Source: Kitasatospora humi
Lineage (GTDB): Bacteria; Actinomycetota; Actinomycetes; Streptomycetales; Streptomycetaceae
DNA length: 64,000 bases
NCBI RefSeq assembly: GCF_020907985.1
Contig: NZ_JAJJPA010000038.1
Location: forward strand, 1-64,000
Direction: 5' to 3'
Below the pieces are notes generated by a model. The model ran no database searches and was not told the origin of the DNA. It worked only from the letters and a program-made list of their open reading frames with translations. Shown here in pieces: positions 1 through 8,035 of this stretch. Position 1 is the first letter of the stretch. Each line of letters starts with the position of its first letter. The translations under genes were made by a program, and so were the position numbers.

Positions 1-376
1 CGGTGACCTTGGCGCCGGCACCCTCGAGGGCGGCCTTGGCCTTGTCGGCGGTCTCCTTGTTGACCTTCTCCAGGACAACGGCACCGGCGGTGTCGACGAG
101 GTCCTTGGCCTCCTTCAGGCCGAGGGAGGTCAGGGTGCGCACCTCCTTGATGACCTGGATCTTCTTGTCGCCGGCACCGTCGAGGATGACGTCGAACTCG
201 TCCTTCTCCTCAACGGCCTCGACCGGGGCGCCCGGGGCGGCAACGCCGGCAACGGCGACCGGGGCGGCGGCGGTGACGTCGAACTTCTCCTCGAAGGCCT
301 TCACGAACTCGGAGAGCTCGATGAGGGTCATCTCCTCGAACTGAGCGAGCAGCTCGTCCTGGGTCAGCTTCGCCAT
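1..376 (-). CDS. rplL: 50S ribosomal protein L7/L12 (3' end cut by window edge)
   Basis: L7/L12 is the dimeric stalk protein that docks on L10 and recruits translational GTPases to the 50S subunit. The ATG at 376 opens MAKLTQDELL, followed by the N-terminal dimerisation segment, an Ala/Gly/Pro/Val-rich hinge (about residues 35-55) and the conserved C-terminal domain with IQVIKEVRTLTSLGLKEAKD. The reading frame is open to the window edge at ...GAGAKVT; about 125 codons are present, so only two or three residues and the stop are missing. It lies 93 nt downstream of rplJ, the usual rplJL order, and would be expressed several-fold above rplJ in most bacteria. Identity is clear. Confidence 0.97.
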   Translation of the reverse strand, partial: MAKLTQDELLAQFEEMTLIELSEFVKAFEEKFDVTAAAPVAVAGVAAPGAPVEAVEEKDEFDVILDGAGDKKIQVIKEVRTLTSLGLKEAKDLVDTAGAVVLEKVNKETADKAKAALEGAGAKVT

Positions 377-469
377 GATGGCGTCCTTCCACTAAATCGG
401 CAGGTGGTGCCGGTATGTACGGGATATGGCGGGCGCGGGCCCGCTGCGAGGGCGTGAGCCCACCGCCGA

Positions 470-1033
470 TTACTCGGCGGCGGCGTCCTCGGCGGGAGCC
501 GGCGTACCGGCACCGCCCTGCTCGGCCTTCTTCTCGCGAAGCGCGTCCACGGTGCGGACGAGCTTCGAGGGCAGGGCCTGGAAGACCGCGGCAGCCTGCG
601 AGGGCTTGGCCTTCATGGCACCCGCCAGCTTGGCGAGCAGCACCTCGCGGGACTCGAGGTCCGCGAGCTTCTTGATCTCGTCGGCGCTCAGCGCCTTACC
701 GTCGAGCACGCCACCCTTGATGATCAGGGCGGGGTTCTCCTTGGCGAAGTCACGCAGAGCCTTCGCCGACTCCACCGGGTCACCGGTGACGAAGGCGACA
801 GCCGTCGGACCGTTGAACTGGTCGTCGAGCTCGGTGATCCCGGCCTCGTTGGCCGCGATCTTGGTCAGCGTGTTCTTCACCACGGCGTACTGGGCGTTCT
901 CGCCGAGCGAGCGACGCAGGGTCTTGACCTGCTTCACCGTCAGACCGCGGTACTCGGTCAGCACGGCCGCGTTGGAGGCACGGAACTTCTCCGTGATCTC
1001 CGCGACGGCGGCAGCCTTGTCAGGCCTGGCCAT
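470..1033 (-). CDS. rplJ: 50S ribosomal protein L10
   Basis: L10 anchors the L7/L12 stalk to 23S rRNA and is the usual autogenous repressor of rplJL. The product is 187 aa starting MARPDKAAAVAEITEKF at the ATG at 1033; an open frame continues upstream to 1288 but the extension is low-complexity and unlike any L10. The typical YRGLTVKQVKTLR and VVKNTLTKIAA segments are visible, with an Ala/Glu-rich C-terminal tail. A TAA stop is used at 470, rare in such GC-rich DNA but common in highly expressed genes. It is preceded by a long leader with an attenuator-like hairpin. Confidence 0.97.
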   Translation of the reverse strand: MARPDKAAAVAEITEKFRASNAAVLTEYRGLTVKQVKTLRRSLGENAQYAVVKNTLTKIAANEAGITELDDQFNGPTAVAFVTGDPVESAKALRDFAKENPALIIKGGVLDGKALSADEIKKLADLESREVLLAKLAGAMKAKPSQAAAVFQALPSKLVRTVDALREKKAEQGGAGTPAPAEDAAAE

Positions 1034-1354
1034 AGGCTTACGCCTCCTTCCGTGATGTCGAGGTCGGCCGACCATGGACAGTCGACCTACGGTGCCTCGG
1101 GCCACCGGCGGAGAAGGGCAACTCGCCAGGGAATGAGAAAAGCCCCGGTGCGCAGAGGCACGGGGCTCCGATCGACCTCGACGGACGCACGAGAACTCGC
1201 ACGAACCGGAAGTCAAAGCTCCAAACACTCCTGCGCGGGCTGCCTGCGACAAGCGCAGAACCTTCGGTCGAGCGGCCCGGAGGGCCAACCCGACAACCAG
1301 CGGTCTTCGGCAGAGCTCAGACTACTGTCAAGCGCCGCGCAACGCCAAATCGGC
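1034..1354 (-). promoter_or_regulatory. rplJ leader region (L10-leader type)
   Basis: This 321-nt gene-free stretch lies between the lipoprotein gene stop and rplJ, and would be transcribed leftward as the 5' leader of rplJL. In most bacteria L10 (with L7/L12) binds such a leader. The segment holds a GC hairpin at 1141-1167 followed on the minus strand by a short T run, the arrangement expected of a terminator/attenuator. I did not fold the whole leader; assignment to the Rfam L10_leader family is inference from position plus the hairpin. Confidence 0.5.
1134..1167 (-). terminator. Attenuator-like hairpin in rplJ leader
   Basis: On the minus strand AGCCCCGTGC (1167-1158) pairs with its complement at 1151-1141, with one bulged base and a 6-nt loop, and is followed by TTTTCTC. 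It sits about 100 nt before the rplJ start and no gene ends just upstream of it on this strand except the lipoprotein gene (reading away), so a leader attenuator is the most natural reading. Confidence 0.55.
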
Positions 1355-2095
1355 TCACGCCCCGCCCGGTCGGCCGTCGCCCTCCGGCGGGGCCGGCGCG
1401 GCCAGTCGGCCGCCGTAGTCGCGGTACTCGATCAGCTGGTCCAGGACGCCCTGGGGGCCGCTGCCGGTGCGGCGCAGCCGGACCAGCTGGTCGCGGTCGT
1501 TCAGCCACAGGTCCAGGGTCAGCGCGGTCACCCCGCCGGTGCCCAGCGCGGCCGCCAGCCGGTCCCGGCGCGCCGGGCTGAGCAGGTCGGCCTCGGCGGC
1601 CGCGTAGCCGGACACCGTGGTGCTGGCCGCCCAGTGGCCCACCGGGACCTCGCCGAGCAGCTCCTCCCCCACCAGCCGCAGGTCCCCGGCGGCCGCGGCC
1701 GCGGTCACCGCCTGGAGCGGGTCCAGCTGGTCGGCCAGCTCGGCGTACGGCGCCCGCGGCCCCGGCGCGGTGCGGGTGAGCCGCAGGGCCGTGCGGGGCG
1801 TCCAGCTGAGCACCCCGTCGGCGCAGTCGGTGCCGCCGCCCGGAGACGCGAACCAGTAGTGCAGCCGGGCCCGGCCGGCGGTCTGCAGCACCTGCTCGGC
1901 GGAGAACAGCACGCCGAGCGGGGAGCGGTCGGCGGGCCGGGGCGCCGGGGGCACCGACAGGGCGGGCGCGGCCGACGCGGACCGCGGACCGGCCGACGCC
2001 GTCCCGGACCGGGCGGTCGGTCCGCAGGCCGCCAGGGTGCCGAGCAGTGCGGCCGCGGCCGCCGCCGCGGCCACCGCCCTCAGGAGCGCTGCCAC
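1355..2095 (-). CDS. Putative secreted lipoprotein (LppX/LolA-like)
   Basis: A 246-aa predicted lipoprotein with a GTG start at 2095, an Ala/Leu-rich signal peptide and a lipobox LLGTLAAC with Cys near residue 24. The mature part begins with a Ser/Ala/Pro-rich linker, then a domain with repeated Trp/Tyr beta-strand-like segments (LHYWFASP, GVLSWTPRTALRLT, LTLDLWLNDRDQLVRLR). The alternation resembles the LppX/LprG/LolA fold of actinobacterial envelope lipoproteins, which bind lipids, but this is a fold-level impression. It sits between rplA and the rplJ leader on the same strand; a strong hairpin at 2177-2217 separates it from rplA. Function unknown. Confidence 0.7.
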   Translation of the reverse strand: MAALLRAVAAAAAAAALLGTLAACGPTARSGTASAGPRSASAAPALSVPPAPRPADRSPLGVLFSAEQVLQTAGRARLHYWFASPGGGTDCADGVLSWTPRTALRLTRTAPGPRAPYAELADQLDPLQAVTAAAAAGDLRLVGEELLGEVPVGHWAASTTVSGYAAAEADLLSPARRDRLAAALGTGGVTALTLDLWLNDRDQLVRLRRTGSGPQGVLDQLIEYRDYGGRLAAPAPPEGDGRPGGA

Positions 2096-2176
2096 CCTCG
2101 CCTCCCGATCAGTCCAGCCGTCGGCTCAGCCTGCCACGCCGGAGCCCGGCGCCGGCCGGCGGCCCGCCGGACAACG

Positions 2177-2217
2177 CGTCAGGGCCCGTACTCAACGAGG
2201 GAGTACGGGCCCTGACG
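2177..2217 (-). terminator. Terminator downstream of rplA
   Basis: A perfect 17-bp inverted repeat (2177-2193 with 2201-2217) with a 7-nt loop lies 26 nt past the rplA stop. It is symmetric and could act on both strands, but only minus-strand genes flank it. No long T run follows, as is usual in streptomycetes. Confidence 0.8.
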
Positions 2218-2242
2218 GTCAGTCAATCGGACCGGGCGCGGA

Positions 2243-2965
2243 TCAGACCGCGGCCGGGTCCTCCTCGACCATGAGGTTGCGGGTGCGGTTCGGGTCCACC
2301 TGGATGCCGGGGCCCATGGTGGTCGAAACCGCGGTCTTCTTGATGTAGCGGCCCTTGGCGGCGGACGGCTTGGCCCGCAGCACCTCCTCGAGGGCGGCGG
2401 CGTAGTTCTCGACCAGCTGCTCGTCGGTGAAGGACGCCTTGCCGATGATGAAGTGCAGGTTCGAGTGCTTGTCGACGCGGAACTCGATCTTGCCGCCCTT
2501 GATGTCCGTGACGGCCTTGGCCACGTCCGGGGTGACGGTGCCGGTCTTCGGGTTCGGCATCAGACCACGCGGACCGAGCACGCGGCCCAGGCGGCCGACC
2601 TTGCCCATGAGGTCCGGGGTGGAGACGACGGCGTCGAAGTCCAGGCGGCCCTTGGCAACCTCGTCGATCAGCTCGTCGGCACCGACGATGTCGGCGCCGG
2701 CAGCACGCGCGGCCTCGGCACGGTCACCGGTCGCGAAGACCAGGACCCGGGCGGTCTTACCGGTACCGTGCGGCAGGTTCACGGTGCTGCGGACCATCTG
2801 GTCGGCCTTGCGCGGGTCGACACCCAGGCGCATGGCAACCTCGACGGTCGCGTCGAACTTGGTGGTGGAGGTCTCGCGGGCGAGGCGGATGGCCTCGAGC
2901 GGGGCGTAGAGACGGTCGCGGTCGACCTTGAGGTCCGCGGCCTTGAGGGCCTTGCTGCGCTTCAC
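2243..2965 (-). CDS. rplA: 50S ribosomal protein L1
   Basis: L1 binds 23S rRNA at the L1 stalk and helps E-site tRNA release; it also represses its own L11 operon in many bacteria. The 240-aa product starts with a GTG at 2965 (KRSKALKAADLKVDRDRLY) and shows the family signature GKVGRLGRVLGPRGLMPNPK and the C-terminal KGRYIKKTAVSTTMGPGI. It is 76 nt downstream of rplK, forming the classic L11 operon. Confidence 0.98.
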   Translation of the reverse strand: MKRSKALKAADLKVDRDRLYAPLEAIRLARETSTTKFDATVEVAMRLGVDPRKADQMVRSTVNLPHGTGKTARVLVFATGDRAEAARAAGADIVGADELIDEVAKGRLDFDAVVSTPDLMGKVGRLGRVLGPRGLMPNPKTGTVTPDVAKAVTDIKGGKIEFRVDKHSNLHFIIGKASFTDEQLVENYAAALEEVLRAKPSAAKGRYIKKTAVSTTMGPGIQVDPNRTRNLMVEEDPAAV

Positions 2966-3041
2966 TGCTGCTCCTGTGTTGGTGGAGTCGTGGTGTGCCG
3001 GGCCGCGCCGGGCCCTACCACTGAGGGGATGAAAAGGGTTC

Positions 3042-3476
3042 TCAGCCCTCGACGACGACGCCCATGGACCGGGCGGTACCCGCGATGATCTTCTCCGCGG
3101 CGTCCAGGTCGTTGGCGTTCAGGTCGGGGAGCTTGGTGGTGGCGATCTCGCGCACCTGGGCCGAGGTCAGCTTGGCGACCTTGGTCTTGTGCGGCTCGCC
3201 GGAGCCCTTCTCGATGCCCGCGGCCTTCAGGATGAGCTTCGCGGCCGGCGGGGTCTTGGTGATGAAGGTGAAGGTGCGGTCCTCGTAGACCGTGATCTCC
3301 ACCGGGATCACCATGCCGCGCTGCGACTCGGTGGCCGCGTTGTAGGCCTTGCAGAACTCCATGATGTTGACGCCGTGCTGGCCCAGCGCGGGGCCGACCG
3401 GCGGCGCCGGGTTGGCCGCACCGGCGTTGATCTGGAGCTTGATAAGCCCCGTGACCTTCTTCTTCTTGGGAGGCAT
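3042..3476 (-). CDS. rplK: 50S ribosomal protein L11
   Basis: L11 forms the GTPase-associated centre with 23S rRNA and is needed for RelA-dependent stringent response. The 144-aa protein begins MPPKKKKVTGLIKLQINAG at the ATG at 3476; an in-frame ATG at 3512 would add a 12-residue tail absent from the family. Conserved NPAPPVGPALGQHGVNIMEF and the C-terminal GTARSMGVVVEG are present. It heads the rplKA unit 157 nt downstream of nusG. Confidence 0.98.
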   Translation of the reverse strand: MPPKKKKVTGLIKLQINAGAANPAPPVGPALGQHGVNIMEFCKAYNAATESQRGMVIPVEITVYEDRTFTFITKTPPAAKLILKAAGIEKGSGEPHKTKVAKLTSAQVREIATTKLPDLNANDLDAAEKIIAGTARSMGVVVEG

Positions 3477-3592
3477 GTCTCTCCGGGTCCTTCCTTCGAT
3501 GGACGTGTGCACGGCTCCGGGGCGACACCCGGGCGAGAGTACACACAGCGGACCAGGCTAACGCGTGCGCGCCGCTGGTCCAAAACGAGTTC

Positions 3593-3620
3593 GGGGGCGG
3601 GGCCGCGGCCCCACCCCCGA
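3593..3620 (-). terminator. Hairpin downstream of nusG
   Basis: A near-perfect inverted repeat 14 nt past the nusG stop. The single mismatch is C/A on the plus strand but G-U on the minus strand, so the structure is fully paired only in the nusG-sense RNA, which supports a minus-strand terminator before rplK. Confidence 0.65.
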
Positions 3621-3633
3621 GAAGCTTCGGTGA

Positions 3634-4500
3634 CTAGTTCTTCTGGATCTGGTCGAACGACAGCTCGACCGGGGTCTCGCGGCCGAAGATCTCGACCAGG
3701 CCCTTGACCTTCTTGGAGTCGGGGTTGATCTCGTTGATGGTCGCCTGCAGGGTGGCGAACGGACCGTCGGTGACGGTGACCGAGTCGCCGACCTCGAAGT
3801 CCAGCACCTGGATCTCGCTCGGCTTGACCGGCGACGGCTTGCCGGCCTCCTTGGCGGCGGCGCGCTCGACGTCCGGCGCCAGCATCTTGACGACCTCGTC
3901 CAGGGTCAGCGGGTACGGGTCGTAGGCGTTGCCGACGAAGCCGGTGACACCGGGGGTGTTGCGCACCACGCCCCAGGACTCGGGGGTGAGGTCCATGCGG
4001 ACCAGCACGTAGCCGGGGAGCTTGTTCTGCCGGATGGTCTTGCGGTCGCCGTTCTTGATCTGGACGACCTCCTCCTGCGGCACCTCGGCCTGGAAGATGT
4101 ACTCCTCGACGTTGAGCGAGACGGCGCGCTGCTCCAGGTTCTGCTTCACCCGGTTCTCGTAGCCCGCGTAGGTGTGGATCACGTACCACTCGCCGGGCAT
4201 GAACCGCAGCTCCTCGCGGAACTTGGCGACCGGGTCGACCTCGGCGGCCTCCTCGGCAGCGGCCTCGGCCTCCTCGCCGGCCTCGGCGGCGTCCTCACTC
4301 ACCACGTGCAGCGCGGCCTCCTCGGCGGGCACCCCGGCCTCGGCCTGGTCCGCCGCCTCGACCTCGTCCTCGTCGCTGTCCACGCCGTTGGTGATCTGCT
4401 CGGCGTCCTCGGGGTCGGCAGCCTCAGCCGCATCCAGCTCGGCGGCGACATCCGCCTCGCGGACGGTCTCGTCGGCGTCGTACAGGGGGGACTCAGACAC
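3634..4500 (-). CDS. nusG: Transcription termination/antitermination protein NusG
   Basis: NusG binds RNA polymerase and influences elongation, Rho action and coupling to ribosomes. The 288-aa product (GTG start) has an NGN domain starting at GEWYVIHTYAGYENRVKQNL (about residue 103) and a C-terminal KOW domain with VGDSVTVTDGPFATLQATI. Residues 1-100 are a very acidic Ala/Glu/Asp extension, which explains why the protein is over 100 residues longer than E. coli NusG; such extensions are usual in actinobacteria. It follows secE by 182 nt in the standard secE-nusG-rplK-rplA order. Confidence 0.97.
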   Translation of the reverse strand: MSESPLYDADETVREADVAAELDAAEAADPEDAEQITNGVDSDEDEVEAADQAEAGVPAEEAALHVVSEDAAEAGEEAEAAAEEAAEVDPVAKFREELRFMPGEWYVIHTYAGYENRVKQNLEQRAVSLNVEEYIFQAEVPQEEVVQIKNGDRKTIRQNKLPGYVLVRMDLTPESWGVVRNTPGVTGFVGNAYDPYPLTLDEVVKMLAPDVERAAAKEAGKPSPVKPSEIQVLDFEVGDSVTVTDGPFATLQATINEINPDSKKVKGLVEIFGRETPVELSFDQIQKN

Positions 4501-4682
4501 GGTGGCTGCTTCTTTCCTGGAGAGGTGGAGATGGGTACCGCTGCGGGGGCAAGCCTCAACAGTACCGACTCAACGGTAGCGGGCTCGCCCGGCAGGTGAC
4601 GACAGCTCGACCCGGGCGGTCCCCCGTTGGTGCTGTGAGGGTCCGTCCCGGGTCGGGTGGTGGAGCGCGCTGTCCGGCTCGG

Positions 4683-5048
4683 TCAGCCGAAGATCCAGAA
4701 GGTGGCCTTGGCGAGGCCCCAGTCCAGGGTCGCCACGATGGTCATCATGATGCCGACGAAGAACACCACGACGGTGGTGTAGTTGATCAGCTCGCTGCGG
4801 GTGGGCCAGACCACCTTGCGCAGCTCGGCGATGATCTGCCGGTAGTACAGGGCGATGCGGGAGAACAGGCCGCGCTTGGCCCGCTTGCCGCCGGACTTGC
4901 CCTCGCCGCCCTTGGCCTTGTTGGCACGCTTGCGGTCGCGGCGGGAGAGGCCCGCGCCGTCCTCGGTCGCCTCGGCGTCCACCGCGTCCTCGGCGCCGTC
5001 GTGGTTACCGCTCTCAGGCGTTGCGGTGGAGCCCGTGGTCTCCGTCAC
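4683..5048 (-). CDS. secE: Preprotein translocase subunit SecE
   Basis: SecE clamps and stabilises SecY in the SecYEG channel. The 121-aa protein has a GTG start at 5048, a hydrophilic Thr/Glu/Gly N-terminal half with a basic cluster (RRDRKRANKAKGGEGKS), then the conserved amphipathic helix RIALYYRQIIAELRKVVWPT and one membrane segment (TVVVFFVGIMMTIVATLDW). It is the single-TM short form of SecE. It lies downstream of tRNA-Trp, a conserved actinobacterial arrangement. Confidence 0.96.
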   Translation of the reverse strand: MTETTGSTATPESGNHDGAEDAVDAEATEDGAGLSRRDRKRANKAKGGEGKSGGKRAKRGLFSRIALYYRQIIAELRKVVWPTRSELINYTTVVVFFVGIMMTIVATLDWGLAKATFWIFG

Positions 5049-5111
5049 TCGTCCTCACCTGAATCCGGGTCGTTTGCTGGGCAAAGCGGACTGGGGCCCT
5101 CTCCGCATCAA

Positions 5112-5139
5112 GCCCGCTCGCTCCATGGAGCGAACGGGC
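5112..5139 (-). terminator. Hairpin between tRNA-Trp and secE
   Basis: An inverted repeat built on CCCGTTCGCTCC / GGAGCGAGCGGG lies 19 nt past the tRNA-Trp 3' end and about 60 nt before secE. One G-T pair is tolerated. It could end the tRNA transcript or separate it from secE-nusG. Confidence 0.55.
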
Positions 5140-5157
5140 TGGAATTGGATCAAGCTG

Positions 5158-5230
5158 CAGGGCACGAGGGACTCGAACCCCCAACCGCCGGTTTTGGAGA
5201 CCGGTGCTCTACCAATTGAGCTAGTGCCCT
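5158..5230 (-). tRNA. tRNA-Trp (CCA anticodon)
   Basis: A 73-nt cloverleaf on the minus strand: acceptor AGGGCAC/GTGCCCT, D-arm AGCTCAATTGGTAGAGC, anticodon loop CTCCAAA giving CCA, T-arm GGGGGTTCGAGTCCC, discriminator G. The 3' CCA is not encoded. It precedes secE as in other streptomycetes. Confidence 0.97.
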
Positions 5231-5448
5231 TCGGCGCCTCGCGGTGCCTCGGTCGTCCCATAACCTACCTCATCCGACCGTCGGCGTGGTGAACGCTTTT
5301 CGGAGCGGCTTCCGGTTGGCCCGGGGCGTTGATCAGTGAGTGTACGGGGTGAATGCCGTTTGGTCGAACCTCTCGCCAGACGGACTCGGCGCGTACGCAT
5401 GGTGAAACCCCGGTCCGGTCGGCCGTCCCCTTCTGCGACGATGCCTGT

Positions 5449-6687
5449 ATGAGCGCTTCCACCCCCGCCAACACCCGTCCCGCGGACCGCCGGGTATCCG
5501 CCCGGATCGGCGCCATCGCCGAGTCCGCCACCCTTGCCGTCGACGCCAAGGCCAAGGCCCTCAAGGCGGCCGGCCGCCCGGTCATCGGCTTCGGCGCCGG
5601 CGAGCCGGACTTCCCGACCCCGGGTTACATCGTCGACGCCGCCGTCGAGGCCTGCCGGGACCCGAAGAACCACCGCTACACCCCCGCCGGCGGCCTGCCC
5701 GAGCTCAAGGCGGCCATCGCGGCGAAGACCCTGCGGGACTCCGGCTACGAGGTCGACGCCTCCCAGGTGCTGGTGACCAACGGCGGCAAGCAGGCCATCT
5801 ACGAAGCCTTCGCCGCGATCCTGGACCCGGGCGACGAGGTCATCGTGCCGGCGCCGTACTGGACCACCTACCCCGAGTCGATCCGGCTGGCCGGCGGTGT
5901 CCCCGTCGAGGTGGTGGCCGACGAGACCACCGACTACAAGGTCTCGGTGGCGCAGCTGGAGGCCGCCCGGACCGCCAACACCAAGGTGGTGCTCTTCGTC
6001 TCGCCGTCCAACCCGACCGGCGCGGTCTACACCGAGGCGGAGGCCGAGGCGATCGGCCGCTGGGCGCTGGAGCACGGCCTGTGGGTGCTGACCGACGAGA
6101 TCTACCAGCACCTGGTCTACGGCGACGCCGCGTTCACCTCGCTGCCCGCGCTGCTGCCGGAGCTGGCCGACAAGTGCATCGTGGTCAACGGCGTGGCCAA
6201 GACCTACGCGATGACCGGCTGGCGGGTGGGCTGGCTGATCGGCCCCAAGGACGTGGTGGCGGCCGCCGCCAACCTGCAGTCGCACGCCACCTCCAACGTG
6301 AGCAACGTGGCGCAGCGGGCCGCGCTGGCCGCGGTCAGCGGCGACCTGTCCGCGGTGGACGAGATGAAGGTGGCGTTCGACCGCCGCCGGCAGACCATCG
6401 TGCGGATGCTCAACGAGATCGAGGGCGTCTACTGCCCCGAGCCGCTGGGCGCCTTCTACGTCTACCCGTCGGTCAAGGCGCTGCTGGGCAAGGAGATCCG
6501 CGGCAAGCGCCCGCAGAGCTCCGCCGAGCTGGCCGCGCTGATCCTGGACGAGGCCGAGGTCGCGGTGGTGCCGGGCGAGGCCTTCGGCACGCCGGGCTAC
6601 CTGCGGCTGTCCTACGCGCTGGGCGACAGCGACCTGGTCGAGGGCGTGGCGCGGATGCAGAAGCTGCTCTCCGAGGCCCGCGACTGA
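5449..6687 (+). CDS. aspC: Pyridoxal-phosphate aspartate aminotransferase
   Basis: A class I/II aminotransferase of 412 aa that would interconvert aspartate and oxaloacetate. ATG at 5449 (MSASTPANTRPADRRVS) is preferred over the upstream in-frame ATG at 5353, whose extension has no family similarity. Visible are GFGAGEPDFPTP, the cofactor-region NGGKQAIYEAFAAIL, the substrate/PLP segment SPSNPTG, LTDEIYQHLVY and the Schiff-base lysine in NGVAKTYAMTGWRVGW. The length and motifs fit the bacterial Ib aspartate/prephenate aminotransferase group. It is the first plus-strand gene after the ribosomal block, with its own promoter region. Confidence 0.93.
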   Translation: MSASTPANTRPADRRVSARIGAIAESATLAVDAKAKALKAAGRPVIGFGAGEPDFPTPGYIVDAAVEACRDPKNHRYTPAGGLPELKAAIAAKTLRDSGYEVDASQVLVTNGGKQAIYEAFAAILDPGDEVIVPAPYWTTYPESIRLAGGVPVEVVADETTDYKVSVAQLEAARTANTKVVLFVSPSNPTGAVYTEAEAEAIGRWALEHGLWVLTDEIYQHLVYGDAAFTSLPALLPELADKCIVVNGVAKTYAMTGWRVGWLIGPKDVVAAAANLQSHATSNVSNVAQRAALAAVSGDLSAVDEMKVAFDRRRQTIVRMLNEIEGVYCPEPLGAFYVYPSVKALLGKEIRGKRPQSSAELAALILDEAEVAVVPGEAFGTPGYLRLSYALGDSDLVEGVARMQKLLSEARD

Positions 6688-6784
6688 CCTCCCGTCAGCC
6701 TGCCGTGAGCCGCCCCGTTCACCCCATCGAGGGATCCGACCGGGGCGGTTCCCGTTGCTGCGGTGTTTGCGGCAGGATTCGTGA

Positions 6785-7810
6785 ATGGAACAGCGAGACG
6801 TCCGGACACTGCCCAAGGCCCACCTGCACCTGCACTTCACCGGCTCGATGCGCCCCGCCACGCTGCTGGAGCTGGCCGACAAGCACGGGGTGCGGCTCCC
6901 GGAAGCGCTGAGCTCCGCAGCGCCGCCCAGGCTGCGCGCGACCGACGAGCGGGGCTGGTTCCGGTTCCAGCGGCTCTACGACACCGCGCGCTCGGTGCTG
7001 CGGGACGAGCAGGACATCCGCCGGCTGGTCCGGGAGACCGCCGAGGACGAGGTCGCGGACGGTTCGCGGTGGCTGGAGATCCAGGTCGATCCGACCTCCT
7101 ACGCGCCCCGGCTGGGTGGGCTGATCCCGGCGCTGGAGCTGATCCTGGACGCGGTGCGGGAGGCCTCGGCCGCCACCGGGGTGGGGATCCGGGTGCTGGT
7201 GGCGGCCAACCGGATGAAGTCCGAGATGGACGCCCGCACCCTGGCCCGGCTGGCGGTGCGGTACGCGGACCACGGCGTGGTGGGCTTCGGGCTCTCCAAC
7301 GACGAGCGGCGCGGGCTGGCCCGCGACTTCGACCGGGCGTTCGCGATCGCCCGGCGGGCCGGGCTGCTGGCGGCCCCGCACGGCGGCGAGCTGGCCGGCC
7401 CGGAGTCGGTGCGGGACTGCCTGGACGACCTGGGGGCGGAGCGGATCGGGCACGGGGTGCGCAGTGCGGAGGACCACCGGCTGCTGCGGCGGTTGGCCGA
7501 CCGTCAGGTCACCTGCGAGGTCTGTCCGTCGTCCAACGTGTCGCTGGGCGTCTACGAGAAGGCCGGTGCGGTGCCGGTGCGGGCCCTGTTCGACGCGGGG
7601 GTGCCGCTCGCCCTGGGGGCCGACGACCCGCTGCTGTTCGGCTCCCGGTTGGCCGCGCAGTACCAGTTGGTCAGGGAGGAGCACGGGTTCACGGATCCGG
7701 AGCTGGCCGAGCTCGCCAGGCAGTCGGTGCGCGGCTCGCGGGCCCCGGAGGGGGTGCGCAAGGAGTTGCTCGCCGAGATCGACGCCTGGCTCACCAAGCC
7801 GCTCTTCTGA
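6785..7810 (+). CDS. add: Adenosine deaminase family protein
   Basis: A 341-aa zinc-dependent deaminase of the adenosine/AMP/adenine deaminase family. Metal-site motifs are present: KAHLHLHFTGS near the N-terminus, APHGGELAG with the catalytic Glu, GHGVRS, CPSSNVSLG and LGADDPLLFGS with the conserved paired Asp residues. The N-terminal motif reads HLHLHFTG rather than the common HxHLDG, so the substrate may be adenosine or a related nucleoside. ATG at 6785; it lies 97 nt after aspC. Confidence 0.85.
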   Translation: MEQRDVRTLPKAHLHLHFTGSMRPATLLELADKHGVRLPEALSSAAPPRLRATDERGWFRFQRLYDTARSVLRDEQDIRRLVRETAEDEVADGSRWLEIQVDPTSYAPRLGGLIPALELILDAVREASAATGVGIRVLVAANRMKSEMDARTLARLAVRYADHGVVGFGLSNDERRGLARDFDRAFAIARRAGLLAAPHGGELAGPESVRDCLDDLGAERIGHGVRSAEDHRLLRRLADRQVTCEVCPSSNVSLGVYEKAGAVPVRALFDAGVPLALGADDPLLFGSRLAAQYQLVREEHGFTDPELAELARQSVRGSRAPEGVRKELLAEIDAWLTKPLF

Positions 7811-7824
7811 CAATCTGATCTCCC

Positions 7825-8031
7825 GTGAGTAGAACCACGGGGAGCACCCACACCACTGTCACCCACCACACCACCGTCACCCACCACGTGGTGACCCATC
7901 ACGTGGTGGTCCATCACTACTACGGGCGCTACTACGCCCCCGGCCCCGGCGGCGGGCTCTTCTTCTGGACCGTGCTGCTGATCGCGCTGATCGCGCTGGC
8001 GGTCTGGTGGAGCAGGCGGGCCCGGCGATGA
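7825..8031 (+). CDS. Small His-rich membrane protein
   Basis: A 68-aa ORF with GTG at 7825, 14 nt after the adenosine deaminase stop. The N-terminal half is a repetitive His/Thr/Val stretch (HTTVTHHTTVTHHVVTHH, then VVVHHYY), about 12 His in 25 residues. A Gly/Pro-rich turn (APGPGGG) leads into one hydrophobic helix (LFFWTVLLIALIALAVWW) and a basic end SRRARR, so the His-rich end should face outside and the basic end the cytoplasm. I do not recognise the family. Metal binding is a plausible inference from the histidines only. The strong coding pattern and clean stop argue that it is real. Confidence 0.55.
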   Translation: MSRTTGSTHTTVTHHTTVTHHVVTHHVVVHHYYGRYYAPGPGGGLFFWTVLLIALIALAVWWSRRARR

Positions 8032-8035
8032 GCTA

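Noticed and set aside
5221..6882. Minus-strand 553-codon open frame opposite aspC
   Set aside because: Its product is a Gly/Arg/Val/His-rich shadow of aspC with no domain logic; aspC on the plus strand has all aminotransferase motifs.
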